Assembly (NCBI GenBank): GCA_905234285.1
Contig: CAJOHK010000007.1
Span: 31,538-95,537 of the forward strand
Source of the DNA: an uncultured Bacteroidales bacterium
GTDB taxonomy: Bacteria > Bacteroidota > Bacteroidia > Bacteroidales > UBA932
Direction: 5' to 3'
DNA length: 64,000 nt
Position 1 is the stretch's first letter, and the number at the start of each line of letters is the position of its first letter. Below the pieces are notes generated by a model, which saw nothing but the letters and a program-made list of their open reading frames with translations, searched no databases and was not told the DNA's origin. Position numbers and translations under genes: made by a program. Shown here one piece after another: positions 25,629-35,581 of the stretch.

Positions 25629-28550
25629 CTAACGTGTTACAAATAAAGCTGTACGGTCATTCAGATAGGCGCGAAGGTCTTCCCATCGGTAGTAGGGGCC
25701 CGCTATGGTATTCAGACTGCCAAAACGGGCTTCTTCACCGTTGAACAGGAGTTTTACCAACGTGCCCCCCTCACCTTTTCCGGGGCGATAGAACACCAGC
25801 TGCAGATTGGCGCCCATGGGCGAACGGAAGGTCTGGAACCAATAGACCAGATCATCCGGACAGGCTGGGATATGTCCAAAATGGTCGATATCCATAATCA
25901 TCAGTAGCGACATCACTACATGATCGTGACCAAAACGGAGGTCGGCTCCGCGCTCACCTGATGCCAGTCGGGCTTCGGTCTTAGCAATGATATCATCCAC
26001 GATGGAAGAGCACGAAGTCCGATAATTGGAATACTCCCTGAAACGCTCATAATTGTCGGTTTCCCACAGGATGGAAAACTCTTCGGGGGTAAAAATACCG
26101 GCCACATCCAAGCGATCCTCCTCAGGGATGGAATTCATGCCGGCCACCAGCATATAGAGGTGGAAAAACACATCGTACGGGCGATACTTCCCCAAGCATA
26201 CAGCCGGATCTTTGAAAAGACGGCCAAGGACATCCATATACCGGGGGAACTTCCTCAAAAAGAAAGCCTCGGAAGTCTCCGAATAAGGGAACGGATAACT
26301 GGGGCCCGTATACCGAAAAGGGTTCACCCCGTCCATGTTGGGCCTGGTGGCCTGGACGTCGAGGATTCCCTGATGCGCATAAACTTCCGTTTTCGGGGAC
26401 AGACGGGCGATGCCGGAAATAAAGGAAGACATACTCACGATAGAGCGTGTCGACGCCGACGAACATGCGTCGATACGGCTGCCGGAGCCGAAAGCCGAAG
26501 GAAAAGACGCCACCATCACAGTGGCTATCTCCTGCTGCTGCTGCCAGCCCAGCGGGGTTAGATTGCCTATCTTATACTGTCCTTTTTCCCAAAACCGTTC
26601 CAGTTCGGCAAGCAGCTTTTGTCCATAGTCTGTCAGATTTCCGTTTTTAAAGCCTTCGGCCAGCATATCCATCAGAATGGTATAGACCTTCTCTGTGTAG
26701 GGGTAACGGGAGCCATGACGTCCATAATGGCTTACATATACCGGAACATACCCCCTGGGGGCAGGAGCATATGCTTTCGGAGAGGCATCGTACAGGCAGT
26801 CAAGCCCCGATGACTTGATCCAGTCAGCCCTAACCTGTTCCCGGACGTCGTACAGACCTTGACGTATATTGCTGCAGAACTTCTCTTGGAACAGGCGCCG
26901 GGCCTTTCTTCCACATCCATAGACACGGGGTTCCTCTACCGTTTGGGATTCTATTTCCTCCTGTGAATCGGAATGGGCCCGGTCCAGGCGGTCGGGATAT
27001 TTATAGATGAGATCCGAGGTGGGCCGGGCATGATACCGGCAAATCGGGTGGAAGGGAATCTTCCACTCGTTATCCGTCATCGTCAGACATGCGTACCACG
27101 CATTGAATAGCCGCATTCCGCAATTCTTGCTGCGGATAAAGCGGTTGCCGCGAACCACAAAACCGGAGGTTTCGGCTGTGGTATCGTAGAACATCAAATG
27201 GGCGGCATTGGGATTCCAGCGTTGCTTGTGTCCCCAGCCATATCCGGCATCGCGGCATACGTTGTTCTCAAAAACGATATTTTGGGTGCGGGCGCCATCG
27301 CCCTGCTGCCAATACTCGTATGAATACTCGCTGTTCCAGATTTCATTCCCCCGATAGGTGATGTTCTTTTGCACCACTCCGTCAACATTGGACTGGTTGG
27401 TGAGCGCGGCGTCCCAGCACTCCCATATCCGGCAATTTTCTACCAGAATATCCTGCGCCGCACTCCAGAACTCTATCCCGTTGCCATACCGCACGCCTCT
27501 GCCGCCATCATCGATGTATAGCGTACTGCCGCCAATCCAGGAGATGTCACAGCCTCTTATGGTTATGTTTTTCACACCGCTGCCACCAATCCCATGCGCG
27601 GAACCGTAGCGCAGCCACAGGCCGTCGTAGATGATATCATGGCAGTCGGTTTCGTCCACGATATGCTGTTTTTCGGCCAGCTCTATGGAGCGGAAACGCT
27701 TGCCGGGGTTGCGCCGGCTTACCATATATACGGTCCCCTCGTCACGTACCCAGCAGAAGTGAAGGTCTTTCCCGCCTAACTGCTCCGGATTGTCCACTTT
27801 AATGGCACATCCTCGCTTGCCGTGGTCCAGGATCACATTTCCCAGTTCATTCTGGGAAGGCTTCTCACATTTCCAGAGTTTGCTTCCTACCCTTACCCAG
27901 TCCTCTGGGGATGATGCATCCCAGGAAGGCTCAAGCACTGGCTTATCGCCCGCGCCGAAGGTCGTATAAACTATGCGCTGTCCGGGAGCACCGGACTGAG
28001 GCTCTAAATGTCCGCGGAACACTTCTCCGGCATGGAAACGGACAGTATCAGCAAAGCCCAAAACGGCATCATTCACCCGCTGAAGCGTGCGCCAGGCCGT
28101 GGCCGGGGAAAGGCCGTCAGCATCGTCGGATCCCTGGGCCGATACGTAAAAACAACGTCCGCCATAAACACGGGATTCGTCACGCAGGAGCTTTCTCCAA
28201 ACAGAGGGCGTTTTCACAGTCCATCCCTCATCCAGGGCTTTAGAAATAACAGATCCCAGGATTTCTGGGGTCACGGAGACCACCTCTACGGAAGGCAGTT
28301 CTGGAAGAGACTCCACCAGTTCGTTATTCTTCCACTGCACCATGGCCAGGGCGCTTTTCATTTGAGGCGAGTCGTCAGGGCGGAGCTTGCGCTCCATGGC
28401 AAATTGGATGTCGGCTTTGTCAAAAGCAGTCACAGCCGATACAATCTGCTGCGGATCGTCGGAGCGGAGGCAGATAACGGCTCGTTTCTGCGCCCGGGAG
28501 GGCATGCACAGGGTCATCCACAACCCAATAAGCAGGATGAGTCTTTTCAT
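25629..28550 (-). CDS. Fusion: parallel beta-helix domain plus histidine acid phosphatase domain
   Basis: A 973-residue exported protein (signal MKRLILLIGLWMTLCMPSRAQ). After a ~100-residue N-terminal domain, residues ~130-540 form a right-handed beta-helix of the pectate-lyase type: CFYVSAQGSDDADGLSPATAW opening, then repeats such as ILVENCRIWECWDAALTNQS and IVFENNVCRDAGYG. Residues ~600-973 are a branch-2 histidine phosphatase: VSHYGRHGSRYP near 610 carries the RHGxRxP catalytic motif and RFGHDHVVMSLL near 873 the HD proton-donor motif. The two parts are joined in one uninterrupted frame. The beta-helix may bind or cleave uronic polymers; the phosphatase substrate is unknown. Four bases separate it from the upstream esterase. 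Confidence 0.8.
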   Translation of the reverse strand: MKRLILLIGLWMTLCMPSRAQKRAVICLRSDDPQQIVSAVTAFDKADIQFAMERKLRPDDSPQMKSALAMVQWKNNELVESLPELPSVEVVSVTPEILGSVISKALDEGWTVKTPSVWRKLLRDESRVYGGRCFYVSAQGSDDADGLSPATAWRTLQRVNDAVLGFADTVRFHAGEVFRGHLEPQSGAPGQRIVYTTFGAGDKPVLEPSWDASSPEDWVRVGSKLWKCEKPSQNELGNVILDHGKRGCAIKVDNPEQLGGKDLHFCWVRDEGTVYMVSRRNPGKRFRSIELAEKQHIVDETDCHDIIYDGLWLRYGSAHGIGGSGVKNITIRGCDISWIGGSTLYIDDGGRGVRYGNGIEFWSAAQDILVENCRIWECWDAALTNQSNVDGVVQKNITYRGNEIWNSEYSYEYWQQGDGARTQNIVFENNVCRDAGYGWGHKQRWNPNAAHLMFYDTTAETSGFVVRGNRFIRSKNCGMRLFNAWYACLTMTDNEWKIPFHPICRYHARPTSDLIYKYPDRLDRAHSDSQEEIESQTVEEPRVYGCGRKARRLFQEKFCSNIRQGLYDVREQVRADWIKSSGLDCLYDASPKAYAPAPRGYVPVYVSHYGRHGSRYPYTEKVYTILMDMLAEGFKNGNLTDYGQKLLAELERFWEKGQYKIGNLTPLGWQQQQEIATVMVASFPSAFGSGSRIDACSSASTRSIVSMSSFISGIARLSPKTEVYAHQGILDVQATRPNMDGVNPFRYTGPSYPFPYSETSEAFFLRKFPRYMDVLGRLFKDPAVCLGKYRPYDVFFHLYMLVAGMNSIPEEDRLDVAGIFTPEEFSILWETDNYERFREYSNYRTSCSSIVDDIIAKTEARLASGERGADLRFGHDHVVMSLLMIMDIDHFGHIPACPDDLVYWFQTFRSPMGANLQLVFYRPGKGEGGTLVKLLFNGEEARFGSLNTIAGPYYRWEDLRAYLNDRTALFVTR

Positions 28551-28553
28551 CGG

Positions 28554-30662
28554 TTATTTTTTTACGAATTCAAAAAAGCGTTTCGCAGTATTAAGTTCCG
28601 ATTCTTTTTCCGAGGCCGAAATAATCTGAGTACGGAACTCTGTCAGCGGCTTAGAAATGAGCCGGATGGCATTATCCGCATCTTCAACGATCTGGAAATC
28701 ATGGGGATTGAATCGAATAGCCCCGCCAATGGGAATCGGATGGGCCGAAATATTGGCAGGATGCTCGCCCCAAACGGCGGCAAGGCCTTCCTGCCGGATA
28801 ATCTTCGATCCCGGATGGTAGTTGACACCGGTTACAAAGCTAACGGGATTACCGTTCAGTTCTTTTACACTTACCATAGCCCAGCGGCTGTCATCCGAGA
28901 CGTCTATACGCAGGCTCACATCCACTGTATCCTGCAGGTACGGGATTCCGTACGAAATCATTTCCATGAAGGCGCCGTTATCGGTTCGGCCTACCAATGA
29001 CCGACGACCGGCTGTAGTTGCAAGAGGAACGGCTTTCTCTCCGTCCCAAAGCTGAATACCGCCAAGTCCCACGGTTTTGCCCACGTAATACTCATCGCAG
29101 CCGGCGCCATGAGCCTCCTGCTCCTCAGGGGTAGGATACCAGCGCCACCATCCCAATTCATTGTCAATGAGGCCGCTTTTGCTGTAAACATCGATAGCAG
29201 CCCGTGCATCGAAGTAGATTCTGAGCGCCATGAATTGGTTCTCCACAGCCGGCCCGTGATGGGCCACCCTAAGGGTCTCCCCTTCCGGCTGCCAAATCTC
29301 GGCCACCTGGAGGCTGTCGGGACGGAGGAACTGGCTGAAGTAGGTGTGCCTCCCCTTCAGATACAGTTCCAATGCCTCTTTCCGGGGCTGAAGTATGGTC
29401 TCTCGCCATTCTGCATAATTCGCCTCCCAGAGGCGCTTCTCGCCGTGTTGCCGGAAGGGATAGGTTGCCATGTGCTTCAGGGGAGTTGCGGCCACGTTAT
29501 AAGCGGCAAAAACGCATTCGGACGGACAGGTGGTGTCGATGAGCCCTCCTTCCATCCAGAGGATACCTTTGTAATGCCGAAGGAAGTTGACCGCATCGTA
29601 GTAGGGAACGGCACGCTGCCAGTCACCGTCCCTTTCTTCGTCAAACTTTCCGTAATAGGGCCAGCTGCCTCCATGACCAGCCAGATGGCCGCCCATGTCG
29701 GTGAGTGCCGGGACCTGAAGAATCACAAATCCGACCCGGGCATCCATCCCCGCCAGGGCTGCACTTTGCCCCCCACCCTGAGATGTTCCATCCAGAGCGA
29801 CATGCTTTCCGTCCCATTGTTTCAGCGTGCAGGCATAGTCAAGTACCCGCTGCATCCGGAGATACATCAAACGGAAGTAGCAGTCTTCGGGCACGGTGAG
29901 ATGCTTGGTGCGATAGTCCTTCAGCTCCCCATTGGAGAGGTCTTCATAGTACGCGTCGCTTTGTCCGTTAACAACACCATGGGCATTGATGTCAATGACG
30001 ATGGAGTGGCTGCTCTTCGCCCGAGATACGGCATTTTTCAGATTGGAGGAACGGACACCTGAGCCATGGGGAATGATGAGAATGCCCAAAGAACCCGGTT
30101 CGGGATCTTGAGGCCAGGCAATATAGGCACGAACCGGATTACCTTCGGGCATGGAGATTTCCAGGTCATAAGCTTCAATCCCTTCCTTCCCGGAGGGAAC
30201 GGGCGTAAGCAGGGCCTTCATCTTACTCCGTCGGAGCTTCTTCACCTGTTTCGCCCAATAATCGGTAAAATCGGCCGGTTCTTCAAATCCCGGACGGAAC
30301 TCATCGGGTGCCACGATAAAGCCCACGGCCGAGAAGGTCTTGGAATCATTCTCAGGCGCCACCTGCAGTATAACCGCCGTTGGCTCTGGATAGACCTTGC
30401 TCAAAATAAGGGTTTTCTCCCCCGCCTTGAGCTCAAGGGCCTGCTTGCTGCGCCGCCCATTCTCTATGGCGGTGAGGCGCAGGGGCTCTCCGTCCTCCTG
30501 GTGTTTAAAGGCCCAGACCTCAACCGTCTCGTTTTTTCGGTATTGGCCGTCCCTGTGGCTGATAGAAAGTTCTACGTTCTTGTAGTTGCCCTGCGCTCCG
30601 GCCCATAGAGCCGAAAGGATGAACGCGACGAATGCAATGATAAATGAATGTACAGTCTTCAT
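28554..30662 (-). CDS. Acetyl-xylan-esterase-like (CE7/AXE1-type) alpha/beta hydrolase with extra domains
   Basis: A 702-residue exported protein (signal ending near WAGAQ). An N-terminal beta domain (~25-140) precedes an alpha/beta hydrolase with nucleophile motif GTSQGGG near residue 294, acid residue in GGLIDTTCPSE and catalytic His in PFRQHGEKRLWE, the CE7/AXE1 arrangement. The preceding PHGSGVRSS region supplies the oxyanion hole. A C-terminal beta-sandwich of about 230 residues follows, reminiscent of carbohydrate-binding domains. It probably removes acetyl groups from a plant polysaccharide or its fragments. Its ATG overlaps the stop of the upstream oxidoreductase gene by one base. Confidence 0.8.
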   Translation of the reverse strand: MKTVHSFIIAFVAFILSALWAGAQGNYKNVELSISHRDGQYRKNETVEVWAFKHQEDGEPLRLTAIENGRRSKQALELKAGEKTLILSKVYPEPTAVILQVAPENDSKTFSAVGFIVAPDEFRPGFEEPADFTDYWAKQVKKLRRSKMKALLTPVPSGKEGIEAYDLEISMPEGNPVRAYIAWPQDPEPGSLGILIIPHGSGVRSSNLKNAVSRAKSSHSIVIDINAHGVVNGQSDAYYEDLSNGELKDYRTKHLTVPEDCYFRLMYLRMQRVLDYACTLKQWDGKHVALDGTSQGGGQSAALAGMDARVGFVILQVPALTDMGGHLAGHGGSWPYYGKFDEERDGDWQRAVPYYDAVNFLRHYKGILWMEGGLIDTTCPSECVFAAYNVAATPLKHMATYPFRQHGEKRLWEANYAEWRETILQPRKEALELYLKGRHTYFSQFLRPDSLQVAEIWQPEGETLRVAHHGPAVENQFMALRIYFDARAAIDVYSKSGLIDNELGWWRWYPTPEEQEAHGAGCDEYYVGKTVGLGGIQLWDGEKAVPLATTAGRRSLVGRTDNGAFMEMISYGIPYLQDTVDVSLRIDVSDDSRWAMVSVKELNGNPVSFVTGVNYHPGSKIIRQEGLAAVWGEHPANISAHPIPIGGAIRFNPHDFQIVEDADNAIRLISKPLTEFRTQIISASEKESELNTAKRFFEFVKK

Positions 30663-32008
30663 CAGAAATCAAGTCTTACACCGGCTTCGCGAAGGGCCTT
30701 CTGCAAAGCGGGGATATCAACATCTTTGGCAGCACAGCGGGCATTGACTGCCATGGCAGCGGCCACGCCGGCGGCCTGGCCCGTGACCATGCAGGTGGAT
30801 ATCTCACGGGCGTCCCAGGTGATTCCCTGATCGTAGCCGAAGCAGCGGCCGGCCACCAGCAGGTTCTGCGTTTGTTTGGGGATAAGCGAACGATAAGGAA
30901 TCTGCCAGACGGGGCGGTCGGCACGTTCTATGCGGCGTCCTTTGTACGTAAAGGGGTCACAGACGCCACCCATCCCAACCACATCCGGGTACCCCACCCA
31001 TTCCATGGAATCCTCCAGCGTAACGTTGTGCAGGCTTTCCAGAACGCGGGTGACACGCACTCCGGTGGTGGGGGCCACTTCCATCAGATAGGCATTTTCG
31101 AAGCCTTCCTTCTTCTTCAGGTGCTGCACCTTGTCCCAAATAACCAGCCTCCCTTGCTGCTGTTTTTCAGATACCATAAAAACATCGAGTCCATCTACTG
31201 CATCGTGATTGCCCGAAGATTCCAGACGCATCTGAGGGACAGCCTCTTTGTCTGTAGTGGGGCATCCCCCCACCCGGCCCTGAATGGTTATATGGTAACG
31301 TCTTGCTTCGTAAGGATCCCCGGCCCAGTTAAACACCATGCCGTCTCCGCTGGCGTCTACAACCATACGGCATTTGATGGCAATCCTGCCGGTACAGCAG
31401 TCAACAAGCACAGATTCTATCCTGTTGCCGGACATGGTCACACCGGCAGCCGTGGCATTATAGAGTATCTGCACGCCAGCTTCGCAGATCATCTTCTCCA
31501 GCAGGTATTTGGTAGCCTCCGGATCCACTCTTGGCTTGAGCGGATTTACCGCCCAGCCGTTGTCCAGCAGGGTGTCGCACACTTCAGAGCAGAAGCCCTT
31601 TACTGCCTTGTCCCAAGGTTCGTTCTTGCCTTTCCCATGAGTAGCGAGGACCGGCAGTACCAGACCGCCTGTCCACAGACCGCCCAAAAAGTTGGTCTTT
31701 TCGATGAGAAGAACGCTGGAACCCGCACGAGCGGCACAAACAGCGGCTGCAACGCCAGCACATCCACCGCCAACCACCACAACATCCGGATGCGCCACAA
31801 CCGGAATCTTATGGGAAGGCTCTTTGACGTATGAACTCACTTTCAGGTGATTCTCTACGCCTGTCGAGACCGCACCGGCCTTGCCGTCGATAGAAACGGA
31901 ACCAGGAATAATCGATCCGGGCCGAACATCCTGCGCCAGCAATTCAGGGGCTATCGCCAAGCCGGCAGCTCCCCATGCTGCAGATTTGATGAATTTTCTT
32001 CTGTCCAT
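30662..32008 (-). CDS. Tat-exported FAD-dependent oxidoreductase (FAD_oxidored family)
   Basis: A 448-residue flavoprotein with a twin-arginine signal (MDRRKFIKSAAWGAAGLAI). The dinucleotide-binding motif VVVGGGCAGVAAAVCAARAG is followed by LLIEKTNFLGGLWTGG, where the conserved G-G-x-W/x-T/S-GG is typical of PF12831. The C-terminus has LLVAGRCFGYDQG and MVTGQAAGVAAAMAV, the second FAD contact. Such enzymes occur in many PULs with unproven substrates; oxidation of a sugar or uronic acid is plausible. It lies between the LVIVD protein (4 bases) and the CE7-like esterase. Confidence 0.85.
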   Translation of the reverse strand: MDRRKFIKSAAWGAAGLAIAPELLAQDVRPGSIIPGSVSIDGKAGAVSTGVENHLKVSSYVKEPSHKIPVVAHPDVVVVGGGCAGVAAAVCAARAGSSVLLIEKTNFLGGLWTGGLVLPVLATHGKGKNEPWDKAVKGFCSEVCDTLLDNGWAVNPLKPRVDPEATKYLLEKMICEAGVQILYNATAAGVTMSGNRIESVLVDCCTGRIAIKCRMVVDASGDGMVFNWAGDPYEARRYHITIQGRVGGCPTTDKEAVPQMRLESSGNHDAVDGLDVFMVSEKQQQGRLVIWDKVQHLKKKEGFENAYLMEVAPTTGVRVTRVLESLHNVTLEDSMEWVGYPDVVGMGGVCDPFTYKGRRIERADRPVWQIPYRSLIPKQTQNLLVAGRCFGYDQGITWDAREISTCMVTGQAAGVAAAMAVNARCAAKDVDIPALQKALREAGVRLDF

Positions 32009-32012
32009 AAAA

Positions 32013-34058
32013 CTATTTCTCTACCAGTAAGCCCTGATAGCCGCAAGGAACGGCCAGTTTTCCTTGCCAGTACGTGGCTGTTTCGGGATAACCAGATGTC
32101 TTTTCCATCCACACAAGTTTGGGATGCTGTCCGTCGGAAAGGTCCATCATCCTGATTTCCCGGTTAATCCGACAGGTGAGGGAAAGCCGGGTATTTCCAT
32201 CCCAGGCGGGAATCCCCCGGAAATACTCGTCGCCCAAGACAACAGGCTCCTTGGGCCTGCCTATATCTTTGGCAGAACAAATATACATTTTTCCCTTTGA
32301 AACGGTAAGGAAACTGTCGTCTTTATACTTGCAGACACCGTCGTACAAAGAAAGCCGGAGGGTTTTATCCAGTGTATCCTGCAGAGGACGTCCGTTCAGG
32401 TTTACCCAGTACATGCCTCTGGTGTACAGCGTTGTGGGATACCATCCCCGGGAATCGGCCGCATCGGCCGCAAATTTGTCCCATCCAGGTCCGTCGCCAA
32501 TCTGTGCTTCGAAACGGAGATCGGGGAAATCCTCCATATTGATGTAATAGTTCCCGTTATAACGCGTACTGGCCACCACCCACTGGTCGTTGGGCACATA
32601 CACCCACATGCAATAGGCCATAGGGCCATCGGCGGCAAAGTCCCGGAAACGGGCCAGCTCTTTGAGCGATCCCTTTTTGCCAATCTCGTAAACGGCCAGT
32701 CCGTCCAGTCCTTCTGCTACATATAGACGGTCTCCCCGTACCTTGACATCCTCGGCAAAAGGCATCGGCCCCCGGGCTATCCGGGTAATCTTTCCGCAGG
32801 CCGATTTCTGAAGAACGGCCAATCCGCCAAACGAGCAGGCAGCAAACAGAAGGTCGTCCTTGGCCGCTACGCTGCGCACCGGGGCACCACGATTTGGCTT
32901 CCATGCCCTGAAGTGACTGTCTTTCGGGGTTTTGTACGGAAAACGGTACGATGCGTTTTTGGGGAGAACTCCCTTTTCCCGGATGTCAGGGTAGGCGTCG
33001 GGGCATTCCAGGGCCATCAGGCCGAAGTGGTCCCACACAGCCGCAAATACAACGCCCCTTGCAACAGCAACCGAGTTCACTGCCATATCTTTCCCTTCGG
33101 CCGAAAGGAAGCGGACACGGGAAACCGTTTCGGGATGCTGCGGATGGGACGAATCTACTACGTAGAGTCCGTTCACAGTGTCTGCGCAAATGATATATTT
33201 GCCATCCGAGCACGTTCTGGGACTCCAATAGTCGTTGTAACGGGAAAAGACCCTGTCGAAGCCCACGCGGGAGATGAAAGCCGGGCTCTGAGGGTCTGTG
33301 AGGTCGAAAATCTCCACGCCATGGCCGTTACCATGACGCTCATCCTCCGAGATGGCCGGGTTTACAAGATGATGCCCCGTAGAAACGAGCAACAGGTTTC
33401 CGGAAATCCAAACCCCGTCGCCAAAGCCTTGGAGCGGAAACGTACCGAGCGTCTTCAGGGCCGACATATCCCGGGCATCGATGACGGTGACGCAGTGGGG
33501 GCCCCATTCCCCGGAATAGAGAAGGCCGTCCTTATAGCAAACGCTCTGCGACTCCCCTGTCTTTTCCATACGGATGTGCTTGGGGTACCGGACATCGGTA
33601 ATGTCTACAAATTCCACTCCGTTTTGACGCGTCCCCAGAAACAGTACGTCTCCTGCCACATCGATACCGGTAGATAATTCTACGGTTTCATACCGGGTAA
33701 TCAGCCCCATATCCTCCGGATGGCTCACATCCACAATCCAGCACCCACTTTCCCGAGCGCTGGCAAACAGTGTCCCGTCCTGGACTACCATCTGGCGAAT
33801 CAACCCATAAACTTTGACGCTGGAAAGGGTCCTGGGGTGAAGAGGGTCGCTGATATCAACGGCATAGATTTCGTTTTCCACGCCCGCATAAAGATAATTG
33901 CCGTCGGTGCACAATGCATTCACATGGCGCTGAGGAATGCCTTCTACAGCAAAGCATTGTCCCACGAACTGACCTCTAAAATTATCTACGGACAGCTGCT
34001 GTGCACGAAGTCCGGCACACAGCAACAGGCCTAAGAGCAACAACAGCGTCCTTCTCAT
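32013..34058 (-). CDS. LVIVD-repeat beta-propeller protein, exported
   Basis: A 681-residue protein with a signal peptide (MRRTLLLLLGLLLCAGLRAQ). It is built from LVIVD-type repeats such as LYAGVENEIYAVDISDPLHPRTL and CWIVDVSHPEDMGLITRY, i.e. a beta-propeller. Two further LVIVD proteins in this window (47249 and 57590) share conserved non-repeat motifs with it: ELSTGIDVAG, YSGEWG, STGHH followed by GNGHGVEIFDL, NGLYVVD, and the terminal PCGYQGLLVEK. The His-rich block and the shared end suggest a common active or binding site. The molecular function is unknown; co-occurrence with CE12 and PL22-like genes suggests a role on pectin. Confidence 0.8.
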   Translation of the reverse strand: MRRTLLLLLGLLLCAGLRAQQLSVDNFRGQFVGQCFAVEGIPQRHVNALCTDGNYLYAGVENEIYAVDISDPLHPRTLSSVKVYGLIRQMVVQDGTLFASARESGCWIVDVSHPEDMGLITRYETVELSTGIDVAGDVLFLGTRQNGVEFVDITDVRYPKHIRMEKTGESQSVCYKDGLLYSGEWGPHCVTVIDARDMSALKTLGTFPLQGFGDGVWISGNLLLVSTGHHLVNPAISEDERHGNGHGVEIFDLTDPQSPAFISRVGFDRVFSRYNDYWSPRTCSDGKYIICADTVNGLYVVDSSHPQHPETVSRVRFLSAEGKDMAVNSVAVARGVVFAAVWDHFGLMALECPDAYPDIREKGVLPKNASYRFPYKTPKDSHFRAWKPNRGAPVRSVAAKDDLLFAACSFGGLAVLQKSACGKITRIARGPMPFAEDVKVRGDRLYVAEGLDGLAVYEIGKKGSLKELARFRDFAADGPMAYCMWVYVPNDQWVVASTRYNGNYYINMEDFPDLRFEAQIGDGPGWDKFAADAADSRGWYPTTLYTRGMYWVNLNGRPLQDTLDKTLRLSLYDGVCKYKDDSFLTVSKGKMYICSAKDIGRPKEPVVLGDEYFRGIPAWDGNTRLSLTCRINREIRMMDLSDGQHPKLVWMEKTSGYPETATYWQGKLAVPCGYQGLLVEK

Positions 34059-34070
34059 ACTGGACAGGGA

Positions 34071-34823
34071 TTATTTGACAAGGGAAGCCAGTTTGGCATC
34101 GGAGCATGCCTTCAGTGCCTTAGCTACTAATTCGGCCACTTCGGTAGCGCCCAATTCGGTCAGATGGGTATTGTCACTTCCGTCTACAGAGACCATGAAG
34201 CGTGAAGCCGATGCCTCCTCTCCCAGAGCCGTTAGCCAATCAAAGGAGCTTTGTTCAATGTCAAGCAGGACGACGCCGCCTTCGCCGGCTGCTTCTTTCG
34301 CCTTGGTAAGGTATTCCCCATGCGTATGGTTTACGGTCCCTCCACTGAAGGAACGGCGGCACAGCGGTGTGAGGATGACAGGAACTGCATCCTTATCCTT
34401 TACATCGGAAATAAACTCGAGTAAATTGTCGTGGTATTGTTCGGGAGTGGTCCCCCGGCCATCTGAGGCCGTCTGGTTTTCATCATTGTGACCAAATTGA
34501 ATCAGGACCACATCACCGGCCGTCAACGATTTCAGGAGCTTTGCCCATTGACCTCCTTCCTTGAAGGTTTTGGTGCTCTTTCCTCCCACAGCCCTGTTTT
34601 CCACCGTATTCCCATTCAGATACTGGGATAATTTTTCTCCCCAACCATACTTAGGGCGCTCTGATTCAGACTTGGCGGCACAGGTAGAGTCTCCGGCAAG
34701 ATAAACGATAGCGGAAGCGGCATCCTTAGGCTTGGGCTTGGGCGGGTCGGTGGTTGTCTCCGCTTTGTTGGAGCATCCCAGGACCATCAGGCCCATCATA
34801 AGATAAGAAAAGACACGTCTCAT
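34071..34823 (-). CDS. CE12-type rhamnogalacturonan acetylesterase, lipoprotein
   Basis: A 250-residue SGNH hydrolase with a lipobox at LMVLGC (signal MRRVFSYLMMGLMVLGC). Block I is YLAGDSTCA (nucleophile Ser), block II VGGKSTKTF, block III IQFGHNDE (Asn), block V DNTHLTELG (Asp and His). This pattern is the RhgT/YesT-like CE12 family that removes acetyl groups from rhamnogalacturonan I. Length is normal. It is closely related to the neighbour at 34830 and to the C-terminal half of the protein at 60602. As a lipoprotein it may sit in the periplasm or on the surface. Confidence 0.9.
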   Translation of the reverse strand: MRRVFSYLMMGLMVLGCSNKAETTTDPPKPKPKDAASAIVYLAGDSTCAAKSESERPKYGWGEKLSQYLNGNTVENRAVGGKSTKTFKEGGQWAKLLKSLTAGDVVLIQFGHNDENQTASDGRGTTPEQYHDNLLEFISDVKDKDAVPVILTPLCRRSFSGGTVNHTHGEYLTKAKEAAGEGGVVLLDIEQSSFDWLTALGEEASASRFMVSVDGSDNTHLTELGATEVAELVAKALKACSDAKLASLVK

Positions 34824-34829
34824 GGCTGT

Positions 34830-35570
34830 TTATTTTACAAGGCCGGCCAGATAGGGTTCGCCGCTCTCTTTAAGGGCTTTGGCCGTGATTTCGGCAGCCT
34901 CCTGGGCGCCCAATTCCACAAAATGGGTGTTATCCTCTCCATCCACAGAGACCATGAAACGGGATACCGATTCTTTTTCGCCCAGAGCCGACAGCCATGC
35001 ATAGGAGAGTTGCTCAATATCCAGAAGCGCCACGCCTTTGTCGGCAGCTGCCTTTTTGGCGGCGGCAGGATACTCGCCATGGGTATGTTTGAGAACCCCG
35101 TCCTTGTCGAACTGGCGGCGGCTCAGGGATGTAAGAATGACCGGAACAGCATCCTTGGCTTTCACTTCATCAATGAAACGGCACAGATTGCCGTAGAATT
35201 CGCCATAGGGCGCGGTATACTTGTCGGGGCTCTTTTTCTTTTCGTCGTTGTGGCCGAACTGAATCATCACGACGTCTCCCTTCCCCACCTCGGCAATCAG
35301 TTTGTCCCAACGGCCTTCGTCGATATAGCTTTTTGTGCTTCTGCCTCCAACGGCCTTGTTCACCACAATATAGCCGTCAAGAAGGGCTTCAAGCTTCTCG
35401 CCCCAACCCCACTTGGGACGGTCTTTTTCTTTGCGGGGCGCGCAGGTGGAATCTCCGGCAAGGAAAACCTTGCAGGAAGGATCCGGTTTAACGGCGGTTT
35501 TGGTGGCCACTTTGCCCGAACCGCAGCCGGCCAGAAGACATACTGTCAAAAACAAAAGAATACGTTTCAT
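34830..35570 (-). CDS. CE12-type rhamnogalacturonan acetylesterase, lipoprotein (second copy)
   Basis: A 246-residue SGNH esterase with lipobox LLAGC (MKRILLFLTVCLLAGC). Blocks: FLAGDSTCAP, VGGRSTKSY, IQFGHNDEKKK and DNTHFVELG. It is a tandem paralogue of the gene at 34071, 6 bases upstream of it, with enough divergence to suggest different acetyl-site preference rather than recent duplication. Both follow the GH105 fusion in the operon, 11 bases downstream of it. Confidence 0.9.
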   Translation of the reverse strand: MKRILLFLTVCLLAGCGSGKVATKTAVKPDPSCKVFLAGDSTCAPRKEKDRPKWGWGEKLEALLDGYIVVNKAVGGRSTKSYIDEGRWDKLIAEVGKGDVVMIQFGHNDEKKKSPDKYTAPYGEFYGNLCRFIDEVKAKDAVPVILTSLSRRQFDKDGVLKHTHGEYPAAAKKAAADKGVALLDIEQLSYAWLSALGEKESVSRFMVSVDGEDNTHFVELGAQEAAEITAKALKESGEPYLAGLVK

Positions 35571-35581
35571 AATGATGGTCT

